Source: Patagioenas fasciata
Taxonomy: Eukaryota > Chordata > Aves > Columbiformes > Columbidae
Direction: 5' to 3'
Assembly (NCBI RefSeq): GCF_037038585.1
Contig: NC_092520.1
Location: forward strand, 57,006,501-57,070,500
DNA length: 64,000 nucleotides
Below the pieces are notes generated by a model. The model had not been told where the DNA came from and searched no databases. It saw only the letters and a program-made list of their open reading frames with translations. The translations under genes were made by a program, and so were the position numbers. Below, piece by piece: positions 24,801 to 36,655 of this stretch. The first letter of the stretch is position 1. Each line of letters begins with the position of its first letter.

Positions 24801-26790
24801 TCCTTGCTGCTTCTCCGAGGGTCCATACAGCCCTTCCCCAAGGCAGCTGTTGGGTATTTCAGAGCAGACATGTCCCTCTGAGACATCATGGCTCTCTCTC
24901 ACACCATCCTTACAGAGGACATCGCTCTCTGCCGTCCCATGAAGGCTCCCTGCAGCTCCCTCTCCTTCCTAGAGGCCGTTGTATGGATGTTTCATCCCAA
25001 CCAAGCCGAAGAGCCAGCCCATAGCTCCTCCAGTGTCAGGTCCTTCAGACCCTCGGCCATGAGCCTGACCATGGCAGTGAGAGTGACAAGCAAGGAAAGC
25101 TTGCCAAGAGCCATCAGAGCTGCGCGAGACAGGCATTTGTCCTCAAATGTGCTGGGGGATTTGGTACCAGGCTTGCTCCAGAGCTTTGTCTTCGGGTGCA
25201 AAGCCACACTCAGGCTTGCTGAGGCTGTTGTTTACACCTGGTGGGGTTTCCCAGAGTCGAGAGATGATTTGGAGCTGGACTTTCTCCAGGCAGGGCAACA
25301 TAACAAGTGAGGTAACAGCCCCTTCACTGAGAGACAGCAGGAAGTTTGCGTTGTATCTTTCCATTGTATCATCGACTCTCCCTCTTTCCTTTCCCCGTCA
25401 ACTTCAGTTATCTTTCTTTTCTCTGTTCTAGTGCAAAACATTTTCAGGAAGCGTCGTGTTTAGATATAAAAATCTAAAATCCAAGTGCTTTCAGTTTCAA
25501 TGCAAGAAGCAGGGGTTTTCCACAGCTCTGCCCCTTGATCTCAGGCCACCACTGGTCATCTGGTAGTGGAGCAGAACTTAAAGGAACACCTGATTTTAAC
25601 ATCCACCTCTCCATTCAATAATAGCAACTGTGTGGGCAGGACAATGTTTGAGAGGCTTTAACTCAAGATGATGGGAATTGTAGAGCAAGCAAAATCTGTA
25701 CTGAGATTCCTGCCTAGTTGTGACAAAAATCTCAAGAAAATAATTACTGGGGTTTTGGTGTGCTTGAAACCTAATCTGGCCCTAAATCTGAAGTGGGAGA
25801 ACATGAATAATGAAGCAATTGAAATTTGCTTCTGCATGACACGACCTGATTTATTCTGCATGTGCAGCACCAGCTCTGGAAATGGTGTTACAGAATCAAG
25901 TCATTACATGGTCAGAGGAGCAGCACAACTCACTCCAGCATCCTGAGCAGTGGGACACGTGGCCACTCCAAAGCTGCTTCCTTCAATGTCCCCTCACCTT
26001 CAGTCCCAAAATGTGGGCACAAAACCTCACGTGTCAGCCACCTAACTACCACCGTTTCCACGTGCCTCTGGTTTCACTACGCCTGGCTTCAGAAAGAGGG
26101 TAAGTGTGCTAACAGGGGCAACTCTTAGTCATGTAGATCCAGACATCTTGGTAGGAGAAATAACAATGAAATTCACATTATGAAATAACTTCCTCCAGCA
26201 AGCATGAAAGGCACTTGTTCCCACGCTGCACTATGACTTAGAAGCTCCATTTTGATTTTGCAGGAATAAGATGAAAGTTTTCTTGGTATCTGATTTCTGT
26301 GGTTAAAAACAGTGTTTAAACGCTCGTTTAAAAAAAAAAAAAAAATCATGAGGCAAGTTTGGAGAACTGAGGTCCTATTTTTATCTGTTTTTTTCTTATG
26401 CCAGAGCCACATAACACTGTACCTGCACACACATTTACAATGTGCAGCTACGATATGAACAAAAGCCGTTCATGTAGAAGAGTGTTCTCAGAGTGCAGAA
26501 ATGAGTGTTCGTGACAGAGAAAGTACCAATAACATATCTTGATTCAGTCTGGATATTCATGATTCTATAAAACAAATTTTTTGACAGGTCATCTTCTTAT
26601 CTTGTGACTCGTTAGTCTTTAGGGTTTTTTCAAATTGGCATTTATTCTTCCCATCCAGAGTTCAGGCCATGTTATGACCACGTTTGGACCATGTTTAATG
26701 CAGTGCAGGTGAATCCTATGACGAGTGGAAAAATTAGCATCCTCATGAGCATTCCTCTGGGGCACTCAGCACAGTGCAGAGATACCTTAC
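21900..26790. other. Spacer upstream of the GPR183-like gene
   Basis: I found no recognisable gene or repeat family here. The part at about 24460-25365 has several overlapping open frames of 70-150 codons on both strands. None shows a domain I recognise, and they have no shared reading frame or splice structure I could support. Confidence 0.6.
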
Positions 26791-26794
26791 AGAT

Positions 26795-27880
26795 ACACAG
26801 AATGGTTTGGATTCAATACCCCTGCTCAAGCAGGGCCACCCAGAGTCAGTTGTCCAGTATTGTGTCCAGATGGATTTTGAATATTTCTAAGGATGGAAAC
26901 TCCACAGCCTCCCTGAGCAACCTGTGCTGGTGCTGGTCAGCTCACAGTGAAAAAGTTTCCTGATGTTGAGAGGGAACCTCCTATGTTTCAGTTTGTGTCC
27001 ATTGCCTCTGGTCCTGTCACTGGGCACCACTGAGCAGAGCCTGAGTCCCTCCTCTTTGCACCCTCCCTTCAGGTATTTATACCCATTGATGAGATCAACT
27101 GAGCATTCTCTGCTCCAGGCTGAACAGTCTGAGCTCTCTCAGACTCTGCTCAAAGGAGAGTTACTCCAGTTCCTTCATTATCTTTGTAGCATTTCACTGG
27201 ACTTTCTCTGCTATGTCCATGTCTCTCTTGTACTTGGGGAGCCCAGAACTGGACACAGCGCTCCAGGTGTAGCCTCACCAGTGCAGAGTAGAGGAGAAGG
27301 ATCACCCCCCTTGACCTGCTGGCAATACTTTGTCTAACGCAGCCCAGGACACCATTACAGCCCAGGACACCTTTACAGCTTTACAAAGTTACCTTTGCTG
27401 TAAAAGCGCATCACTGGCTCATGTTCAACTTGGTGTCCACCAGGACCCCCAGGTCCTTTTCTGCCAAGCTGCTTTCCAGCTGGGCAGCCCTCAGCATGTA
27501 CTGGTGCCTGGGGTTGTTCCTGCTCAGGTGCAGGATTTTTGCCTTTCACTTCATTGGACTGCATGAGATTCCTGTCATCCTATTTCTCTGGCCATTTGAG
27601 GTCCCTCTGGATGGCAGCATGACTCTGGCATATAAGCTGATTCTCCCAATTTGGTGTCATCTACGAATCTGCTGATGGTGCACTCTGCCCCATCATCCAG
27701 ATCATTAATGGAGATGTTGAGCAGGATTTGACCCAGTATTGATCCCTGGGCTACACTGGTGCTTACTGGTCTCTAGCTAGGATTCGTGCTGCTGATCACC
27801 ACTCTCTGGGCCTGGCCATTCATCCAGTTTTCAATCCACTTTAGCGCCTCAGCAGCCTCTGCTGATCTATCTACCCAGCA
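26795..27880 (-). repeat. CR1 LINE, about 1.1 kb 3' part including reverse transcriptase
   Basis: This is the longest CR1 copy in the window. Read on the - strand it runs from a segment encoding a decayed version of the CR1 palm region, with FVDDTK near 27668-27651 (the FADD/YADD catalytic site). It continues through LGVLVD and the C-terminal ORF2 tail (GNGHKL-like) to a 3' end ending CATTCTGTG at about 26797. It has many stops and frameshifts and is inactive. An internal direct duplication of about 20 bases (CAGCCCAGGACACC, 27341-27376) disrupts the frame. The 5' boundary at about 27880 is approximate. Confidence 0.9.
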
Positions 27881-28906
27881 CTTGCGTGCAAGTAAGTGGG
27901 GTGCTCTTTGCTTTATTGTGGGAAAGGAAACCTCAGAGAAGTCACAGTGAACGGTGAATAGCTGGAGACCTCGACACCTGATTTTTTTCAGAGCATTTCA
28001 TTGTTTCTTGCTCAAAGTGTGGCTGTAACCAGCTCTTAGCACCAGCCCCAAGCGCTCAACAATTCACATTTTCACATCCCTAGCCCCAGATCCTGCAGAG
28101 TCCTGTGGCTTTTGGGAGAAGGTGGGTCCAGCTTGTGGAATAAAAATCTTTCTTAAAGAAAACCTTCCTTAATAGAAGTCTCCCATACCAGCGGTGGTCA
28201 GAGCGAGCTCTAGCTTTTGCGGCTGTCACCACTAGACTTGGTGTGGGCAGAGCAAAGAGAGCATCCCGTTCACACCACAACAGTGATTCACCCGCAGAGC
28301 ATTGCCCACGCGGTGCTGAGCATGGCACGGTCTCAGGGCGAAAGCAGTCAGTGATCACCCAGCAAAAAGCTGTCACACACCCCTGCATGTGGTACGTGTC
28401 TGCACAGGACCTGGGCTGACTTTGCACAGTTTTAATGTTGGCATCTCCTAATTTATGAGACTAGGAATGCAAATTTAACCTGGCTTTTTGGTGTTGCTTC
28501 TGTTACTTTCCTTTGTATGCTGCTTAGGAGAACAGGCAGAAGGAAGACGTGACATCTCAGAGAGCCAGGATGCTCTCCAGTGCCAGCCACCAGCACAGCC
28601 ATAGTGTAGATTTCTGCGCCCTGCTGTGACACTCTGTGGGGAGATGAGGAGCACCATGGGCTGTTTCCTTCACAACTGCTCCCAAGAGAACAAGTGAAAG
28701 CAGAGGTGTGGGGGCACATCAGGTCCTGCTGGGATACATTTTGGACTAATCACAGGCTGTCCTCCTGGAGCTGCCAGCATCTCACTCCCTCCTCAGGTTG
28801 TGCCTGTGCCAGGTCCTTCCAGGGACCCCACTGGTTCTACTTGCAAGAGCTGTGCAGCAAAATGAGACCCTCGGGGAACTGGGGACAAATGTTAATGTTT
28901 CTGTGA

Positions 28907-29346
28907 AAGGCCACAAAGCTGGTGAAGGGTTTGGAGGGGAAGCCATATGAGGAGCGGCTAAAGTCACTGGGTCTGTTCAGCCTGGAGGAGACTGAAGGGA
29001 GACCTCATGGTGGCTACAGCTTCCTCACAAGGGGAGGAAGAGGGACAGGTGCAAATCTTTTCTCTCTGGCAGTCAATGATAGGACCTGAGGGAACAGAAG
29101 GAAGATGTACCCGGGGAGGTTTAGGTTGGACATTAGGAAAAGGTTCTTCCCCCAGAGGGTGGTGCAGCACTGGAACAGGCTCCCCAGGGAGGTGTCACAG
29201 CCCCAAGCCTGACAGTGTTCAAGAAGAGACTGGACAAGCCCTCAGACACATGGTGTGAACTGTGGGGTTGTCCTGTGCAGCGACAGGAGTTGGACTCGAT
29301 GATCCTTGTGGGTCCCTTCCAAATCAGGACATTCTATGATTCTGTG
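28907..29346 (+). repeat. CR1 LINE 3' part, 440 bp
   Basis: The copy runs from the GGTGAAGGGTTTGGAGG segment through TTAGGTTGGACATTAGG and GTGGTGCAGCACTGG to a 3' end with two octamers, ATTCTATG (29331-29338) and ATTCTGTG (29339-29346). It is one of the better-preserved copies. Its subfamily matches the fragments at 13563, 35423 and 50950 by the CACACATGGTGTGAAC-type segment. Confidence 0.93.
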
Positions 29347-29824
29347 ATACTGAGCTGATACTTTGGGGAGACGTGCAACTTTGCCAGAGGTTGAGGGAAT
29401 TTCATGCAGTGAGCAAAAAAAACAATGTCCATGTCCTTGTAAGCACATCCATGTGTAGTGGTTGGCTCCCTTGGGAGGCTAGCACCTCTCTGCAAAACCA
29501 CAGCATTATTTTTTCACATGTGAAATGGGATGCCTTCCTTGAATTTTACTTTCAGAAATCATTAATCCATTTTTAGGTGGAATTTTCCAACAGAGCTTAT
29601 CTCAAAGCAGTCAGCAAAACCAGCCCAAACTGAAACCATACCTGTCTGGCCAAAGCCATACAGACCCAAAAGTTGTTGCACAATAGGAAGCACTGGGGAT
29701 GTGTAACCACAGTGAGCACTGCCTGCCCGTCCTTCCACACTGCTCCCAAACGGTGCCTGCTCCCACCCCACAGCAGCCCAGGTGCAGTGTCTGCTTGTGG
29801 CACCCAGAGGGTTCTCCCAGAGAT

Positions 29825-30370
29825 CATGGAATCATAGAATAGTTTGGGTTGGAAGGGACCTTCAAAGGTCATCTAGTCTAACCCCTGCAATGAGCAAGGA
29901 CATCTTCAACTAGACCAGGTTGCTCGGAGCCCCATCCAGCCTGGACTTGAATGTCTCCAGGGATGGGGCATCTACCACCTCTCTGGGCAACCTGGGACAG
30001 TGTTTCACCACCCTCATTGTAAAATATTTCTTCCTCATGTCTAGCCTGAATCTCCCCTCCTTTAGTTTAAAATCACTACCCCTTGCCCTATTACAACAGG
30101 CCCTGCTAAAAAGTCTGTCCCCATCTTTCTTGTAGGCCCCTTTTAAGTACTGAAAGGCTGCAATAAGGTCTCCCTGGAGCCTTCTCCAGGCTGAACAACC
30201 CCAACTCTCTCAGCCTGTTCTCACAGCAGAGCTGCTCTAGCCCTCTGATCATTTTTGTGGCCTCCTCTGGCCCCTCTCCAACAGGTCCATGTCTTTCCTG
30301 TGCTGAGGGCTCCAGAGCTGGACACAGAACTCCATGTGGGGTCTCACCAGAGTGGAGCAGAGAGGCAGGG
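29825..30370 (-). repeat. CR1 LINE 3' part, about 545 bp
   Basis: Starts CATGGAATCATAGAATAG (reversed CR1 end), then GGTTGGAAGGGACCTTCAAA and ATGAGCAAGGACATCTTCAA. It continues through the GAAGAAATATTTTACAATGAGG segment (read in reverse) and a decayed ORF2 tail. It faces the CR1 at 28907-29346 tail-to-tail across about 480 bases. It is a different subfamily from that copy. Confidence 0.93.
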
Positions 30371-30740
30371 CATCCCACAGGATGGATGTAGAACATTCCT
30401 GTGTGTTTCAGACGAAAGGGACTTTGCTATTTTAAAACAGAATTGAGAGTCTGGGACACAAATACGAATGTATGTCTCTGTGCAGCTATACATACCTCCA
30501 TGCACCAGAGGATTCCACCAGGAGCTGGGAAACTGGGAATAGAGACCAGGCACTTCTGGCGCTGAACAATAAGCAGAGAGCAACATGTTGGGGTGAATTC
30601 TCCATTTTGCTTTGTGATTTCTTCATGAAGGGACATGTTCATGCAAGTAAGATTTTGTTCAAGGCTGCAAGAAAAACCGGCTGTTAGATAATACCCTTGA
30701 ATAGGTTGGAAATCAGTGGGGACAGGGAAGGGAGAGATTC

Positions 30741-30822
30741 TTAGAATCATAGAATCATTTAGGTTGGAAAAGACCTTTAAGATCGAGTCCAACCATAAAC
30801 GTAACATTGCCAAGTCCATCAT
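30741..30822 (-). repeat. CR1 LINE short 3' fragment
   Basis: TTAGAATCATAGAATCATTT, then AGGTTGGAAAAGACCTTTAA and GAGTCCAACCATAAACGTAAC, are diagnostic of a third CR1 subfamily. Only about 80 bases are recognisable. Confidence 0.85.
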
Positions 30823-33800
30823 CTTGCACTGTTCAGTCAAATGGTGCAAATCCAGTGAGGGTCTCAGCATCCTCCCTCAGCAAAATTCGACCGAATGCCC
30901 GTGCAGGTCCTGCATAGGGCCCAGCCCTGCATTTCTCTGCAACTGCCTTCCCTGATGGACTTTTCCCCTGAAGCCCACTTGCAGCAGGCAACGATTGCTT
31001 CACCAAACTCTCTCCACGACTTCTGCCCCTTCCCTCAGCGAGGGCTGCGTTGCAGCTCTGTGTGTCTACATAAGAAAATGTGCTTCTTGAACCAGATTGG
31101 CTTAAACTCCAAACATTTAATTGATTGCATTTTGGTGATGCTTTAAAAGTCCAGATTATATTGAAAGATTTATTTTGCAGCCAGCAAATTTTGCCTTTTA
31201 GGGCTTACTTGTAAGACTAGATGGATGCGTCTCAAACCTCACCACCTTAAATGTCCATAGTTTTCAGGGTTTGTTGGCTAAATATTGTTCTAATGCGTTT
31301 TTTACATGCCTTTGCTCCTCCACTCTTGTCTCTTGAATCTGAGTTGCGGTTGGTCTCCTCCCTTACACGCCTGGGAATATAGTTACCAAATTATTTCCTC
31401 ATAGCGGAAATTTTGCTTCCTGGGGTTTCACTCACTTTTAACATGTTCATGGAGACTGCAACATTTTAGCTGTTAATGCTTATTGAAAACACTTGAGTCT
31501 CAGAGCTCTAATGTAGCTACATTTGGTGCTTAATGTTTTGCATGATTTGTGAGCATGAAGAGTTTGGTCTGACAGCATAATTGCAAGTGGAGGGACTTCT
31601 GAGCACTCCATAAAAACTAGGGGGAAAAAATGGCACAAGCTTTTGCGTCTTCAGGGAAATTTTCCATGTATATGGCAGATATAGAAAATGGATCTCAAAA
31701 TGATGCTTTTTTTGGGAAAAAGCAGAATTGGATGTTAGCATAAGGGAAGGCCCTACCACGAAAAACCAAAACCCCTCCATATACATAAAAATAGCACATG
31801 CTCAGTATCATTGAGCTACCTCAAAAAGCCAGGAGCCACAGCCTGACCAGGCCAACAGATGCCCCTGCCCGACTTCAGCAGGAGGGGGAAGAAAATCAAC
31901 TTTTAGCACCCCAAATAAGAGCGCTGGCTGTGACTTGCTCCAAGCCTCTTCTTGTTGGGAAGGCTTTGCACAAGTGGGAGGTGCCAACACTTCCAATGCA
32001 CTGGCTCGAGGGGGCAGGGATAATTCCCCTACGTCTGCCACGGAACCTGCCCACCACCTTGGCATCTACACAGGTTTTACCTCTGAGACACAGAGGAATG
32101 ATTTGCATCTCACAGATAGGGACCAGAGGCAGGGAGTGGGGTGGTCTCAATTGCTTTCTTTACAAATCGCAGTTGTACAATTTAGCATCACAGAGTCAGA
32201 AATCTTAAAGCAGGATGTTGCCTGTGATCCATGCTGGAAACTTTCAGAGGCTGTTAAAATCATGAATTTGTTATTCAGTGAGTATTTTGTGACAAAATAC
32301 CACACAGCTTAGTGTGTTGTGGAAGCAAGTTTCTGATCCTTTTTTTTTCTTTGGTTTGACTCTCTGCCAGCATTGATTGTTTAAAGCAAGCCGTTAAGTT
32401 GGGTGCTGTTAAAATGTGTAATCTCGAAACACACAGACAGAGAGAAGCATTTTATTCTTCACGCCCCCTAATCAAAGTCAAATCTCGAAGCTGTCTAAAA
32501 TCCCGATTACTTTAAAATAATTTTCAAACGCAGGACCAGGTCCCCATCCTTACACAGCTGTGAAAGCATGCTGCTGGTTCTTTAGTACCATCAATATAGT
32601 GCATGTGGGTATCACATCACCTGCCATGGATGTCCCTGAAGTGAGCAGGAATTTAACTCTCTTGCTGAAAGTGTCTTTAATCCCTGGCTCCCTATAACCG
32701 TGTGAATGTCCCTGCTTAGGAGGGGATGTAACCACACAGGTTGCAAATGGTCGGTGTCAGAATGAGTCAAAGCTTGGCTGATAGAAAATGGGAAAAACGA
32801 AGAATATTTCTAAAAGGACAAGAAATGGAGGGTGGTTTTTTTTTCAAGAGCAGAGGGAAATTTGAGAGAAGCCAGTAATTTCCCGCCTCTGCAGTGTTGT
32901 AGTCATCTGATGATTTCAGTTTGTCTTGACCATTAGTTACTAAACATACAATTTCACATGAGATGACCTGTTTGCCATGGCCTTATTATTTTTTTTCCTA
33001 AAAAACAATGCATTCAAGTAGCCTGGGACAACAGTCATTGTCCTAATCTGATTCAAATGCCAGCTTCTAAGAAGGGTAAAATTAGTATTTACTAGAAATG
33101 AAGACAGGGCTGTTTTAATAGCTAGACTTTGATAATCCTCAGAAGGTGTAGATAAGGATATGCACTGTCTACCCACCCACACTTGGTTCATAAATTAATA
33201 GCCTGGCTAGAGCTGGCAGAACCAATGCCTCTCACCATGAAAAAGCAATTTCTGCCTTCAGCTCTTTCTGGTAACAGGGAACAAAAGGCCCAGCCACTGC
33301 CACACCATCCTGGCCACCACAGCCAGCGAGATGCCCATGGGCAGCCAGTCCTACCACCCTCCCAAAAGCACCCAGGGCTCACAGCAGGAGCCTCCTGCTG
33401 ATTCCCACCACCCAGCTCCGGCCGCCTCACCATGTGTCGCTGGTCAGAGCCATGTTTTACTTCCAGGCTCCATGCACACGAGTGGCCAGGCCCAAAGTCA
33501 GACCCTCTGACAGGGGTGGGCATTCACGTGCTGGATTCATGCTGATGGATCAGGCTCCTGCACCAAAACAATTATTAATTTAAATGATTGCATGGTTCTC
33601 ATTTCACAGGCAGTTGTTCCAAATATTTGTTTTGTGCAACTGATCTGCCAGTTAAAAAATATCAATGTTTTTTCCAGTGCAGTGTGTGTTGATGACGGGA
33701 TTAATGTTTGTAACTGGGTGCAGACTGGGCTGAGGACAGGGATGAAGGTGGTTTCATACTCAGAAGCACATTTTCTTCTTGAGATGCAAAATTCTTCATC

Positions 33801-34903
33801 CTACTCCCCGAGACAGTAGGTGGACTTCCCATGGCTGCCTGGCTCCAGGGGCTTGTGCATCCTCACATGGGGCTCATGTGAAAGGATAAGGTCTTGTAAA
33901 ATGTCCCAGGCTTGACAGGGAAAAGGTACTTACTGCTTGGATGACCCAGGTTTTCATCAGAAACCAGTCTGAGGTAAAAGAAAGGTATCACATTGGGACT
34001 CTTTGGTAAGGTCCATTGAGCAAATGCTAATTAGAATCAAATTCATGCATGGGGTGTGGGCTTTTTTGGGAAGAAATATCCCTGAGTGGAGAGACCACAC
34101 CCTCCACAGGGCAAGCGGCAAGCAGGTCCACGGATGGGGGCAGGGGGGCGGGCGGCGGAGTTAAATGGCCAACCCCTGAGCCACCCAGCTCAGGAGGAGG
34201 CAAATGACATCCTTAGACCAGCCTGAAAGTTTGCTTAAAGATCAGTTCCTCAAAGGAACCATTTGTGAACATGCCACCAGTGTGCTGCCAGGTGTGATGT
34301 GCTGCCAGTGAGGAGCAAGACGGTGCAGGGCAATGCTGCAGCAAGGTGGGACAGCCCCACCAGAAGAAAAGGAAGGGAGCATGCCAAGATGCAAACCCAC
34401 CCCTCACCAGCAGCACTGAACTTCTGCCTTTCTGAGCATGCAGAGTGTCTGCAGGGCCTTGGCACTCAGCCCCAAGCAGGGCGATGCTGCAGACAAGCTT
34501 TGTCACAGTGGGAGCAGCCTGTTAACATCTCCAGGGCTTTTGAGAAGAGCAGGAAGAGGCTGTGGACCCACCAAAGCCACAGTGATGCTGGTTCCATTAT
34601 AAGATGCTTCAGTGTCTATGGGGGGAAAACCAACTTGCTGTCACTCCTGTGTGTGCATCGTGCAGCGGGGAAGAAGCATTGAGTGACTTTTGTGTTTCCG
34701 ATGGCAGGTATTTCTCCAGGCTTGAGCTGAGGAGGGTGGCGCAGAGCTTTCAACAGGTCCTGGTGCAAATTCACAGAGGTGCTGAATGGAGGAAGTGGTT
34801 GCTCTCATCTCCGGATGATCTGCTGCACACCAATTGCAAAGCCTTGTAGGAGGCCCACGACAAAGCTTACCCTGCATAGGCAAGGAGGGATGAGAAGTTA
34901 GTG
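30823..34903. other. Spacer without recognised gene
   Basis: No gene or clear repeat family was seen. A G-rich run at 34136-34158 (GGGGG, GGGGGG, GGG, GG, GG separated by one or two bases) could fold as a G-quadruplex. Open frames are short and featureless. Confidence 0.6.
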
Positions 34904-35070
34904 GAAAAAACAAAACAAAACAAAACAAAAAAAACAATAAAAACAAAACAAAACAAAACCCCCAAAAAACCAAACCAAATCAAACAAACAAACAAAAAAA
35001 AAAAAAAAAACCAAACCAAACCAACCAAACAAAAACAAAACAAAACAAAACAAAACAAAACAAAAAAACA
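34904..35070. repeat. (AAAAC)n / A-rich low-complexity tract
   Basis: About 165 bases are made of AAAAC, AAACC, AAAC and pure A runs with almost no T or G. It explains the Phe/Leu/Cys/Val-rich frame on the - strand and the Lys/Thr/Asn/Gln-rich frame on the + strand, which are not genes. Confidence 0.95.
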
Positions 35071-35422
35071 TTTAAGGAAAGAAAAGGAAATTTTGTAAGG
35101 GAGGAAAAAGCCCACCCCATGTCACCCATGGGTTTAAGACAAGCTGGCACGGCCCTGCTCAGTATAGATTGAGCATGGTGAAGGCCAGCTCAGGCACTTC
35201 TCCATGCAGTAGCCATTGGCCCTGGAACCACAGGGGCTGCCAAGGTGACAGGGAGCTGGCCTGGGTGGTGGGAGGCCTCCTTGCCGTGTAGGGAAAATGT
35301 TGATGGAACAGGGGTGCATGGGGTTGGTGCACACCAGGGCTGGCTCCACACCCCAGGATGCCCAGATGGGCGATGGGTTGATGAAACTGAGTACATCAGC
35401 CCATATTGCTCAAGGGACTTAA

Positions 35423-35570
35423 AATCATAGAATCACAGAATGTCCTGAGTTGGAAGGCACCCAGCGGGATCATCAAGTCCAACTCCTGTTCCTGTATGTG
35501 ACAACCCCACAGTTCACTCCATGTGTCTGAGGGCATTGTCTGGTCACTTCTTGAAGACTTGGCTTTTCCC
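35423..35570 (-). repeat. CR1 LINE 3' fragment
   Basis: AATCATAGAATCACAGAATG, then TCCTGAGTTGGAAGGCACCC and the CCCACAGTTCACTCCATGTG segment, place it in the same subfamily as the copies at 13563 and 50950. It is 5'-truncated after TTCTTGAAGACTTGG. Confidence 0.88.
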
Positions 35571-35675
35571 AGGGGTCTGGTCTTGTGTGAGAGGGCCAGC
35601 AGGGTGGTAGAAGGAAGTAGGTAGAAGTGCAGAATATGACCTCCTTCACTTTCTGAACCCATCCAGAGCAGGGAG

Positions 35676-35727
35676 GGGGTACAGAGGGGGACAGGGGTGC
35701 TGGGGTACAGAGGGGGACAGGGGTGCT
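35676..35727. repeat. 26-bp tandem duplication
   Basis: Two identical adjacent copies of a 26-base G-rich unit (GGGGTACAGAGGGGGACAGG plus GGTGCT), at 35676-35701 and 35702-35727. The perfect identity suggests a recent or polymorphic duplication (minisatellite seed). Confidence 0.9.
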
Positions 35728-36102
35728 GGGCCCCAGCCCACATCCTCTCCATAGTCAGTGATGCCGAAGGAATGTTGATTTACAGCAAGGAATTAGGAGA
35801 AGGGAGAGATCGCAAAAATAGATTTTAATCCTCAGATGCTATTTAAGGATACCTAGAGGTGAAATCTGCTGCTCCCCACCATCCTGTCTTCCCATACACA
35901 AGAGATGCCATCTTGGGATTACACAATGGCACTGATTAAGTACTGTGTTAATTGCCACTTCTTGAAAGAACTTTTTTAAATAGGAAAGGTAGGGAAAAAT
36001 ACCGGCACAAAATGCCTACCACAAATTACAGGTAACTTGTGTCTGCGCACCTGGATGCGAAAAGTCGAGAGTCAGAGTCTATCTCGCTCAAACACTCATT
36101 TT

Positions 36103-36310
36103 CATAGAATCATAGAACAGTTTGGGTTGGAAGGGACCTTCAAAGGTCATTTAGTCCAAGCCCCTGCAATGAGCAGGGACATCTGCAACTAGATAGGTTG
36201 CTCAGAGCCACATCCAGCCTGGCCTGGAATGTCTCCAGGGATGGGGCATCTACCACCTCTCTGGGCAACCTGGGCCAGTGTTTCATCACCCTCATAATAA
36301 AAAAAAAAAT
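36103..36310 (-). repeat. CR1 LINE 3' fragment ending at a CpG-rich patch
   Basis: CATAGAATCATAGAACAG, then TTTGGGTTGGAAGGGACC and ATGAGCAGGGACATCTGC, match the subfamily of the copies at 29825 and 44690. The recognisable part stops in an expanded A run (about 36298-36309) at the edge of a CpG-rich segment. Confidence 0.92.
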
Positions 36311-36655
36311 CTGAACTCGCAGAGGCGAAGGGCAGGTGCCTTCAGGAGATTTTGGGGTTGGTGCCTGGAAATGGAACGGACCGACGGGGTTCGCCGCCTC
36401 CCCGGTGCCACTAGAGGTCACCGTCTCAACGAGGTACGGGCCCCGAGGAAGCGGCACCGGTGGCACCGGCAGTGGGGACACGGGCAGGGGCTCCGGCAGC
36501 GGGGGCGTCCTGCCAGGGCGGGGGTACAGACAACCCCTCAGGAACACGGGCTTGCACTCGCGTTCGCACGCAGGCGGTTCGATGAGCAAGCACCGATGTC
36601 CAGCCTGTGCAAACGCCGCGGGAAAGGTTTGTCGAAGCAGGCGGAGTTAAAATAG
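36311..36655. promoter_or_regulatory. CpG-rich patch without an assigned gene
   Basis: CG-rich sequence with dense CpG contrasts with its AT-rich surroundings. It contains CCACTAGAGGTCA at 36408-36420, one mismatch from a CTCF core (CCASYAGRKGGCR). Overlapping frames of about 105-150 codons exist on both strands but show no domain. It may be a CpG-island promoter or insulator in the otherwise gene-empty spacer. Confidence 0.45.

Noticed and set aside
24459-25364. Overlapping open frames on the - strand (24459-24902, 24992-25207, 25143-25364)
   Set aside because: They lack a common frame, splice sites or a recognisable domain. I could not link them to any family.
34867-35115. 82-codon frame on the - strand made of Phe, Cys, Val and Leu
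   Set aside because: It is generated by the AAAAC-rich tract.
36140-36589. 149-codon open frame on the - strand
   Set aside because: It crosses a CR1 fragment and the CpG-rich patch. The last part (LPREVVDAPSLETFQARLD) is the CR1 ORF2 tail.
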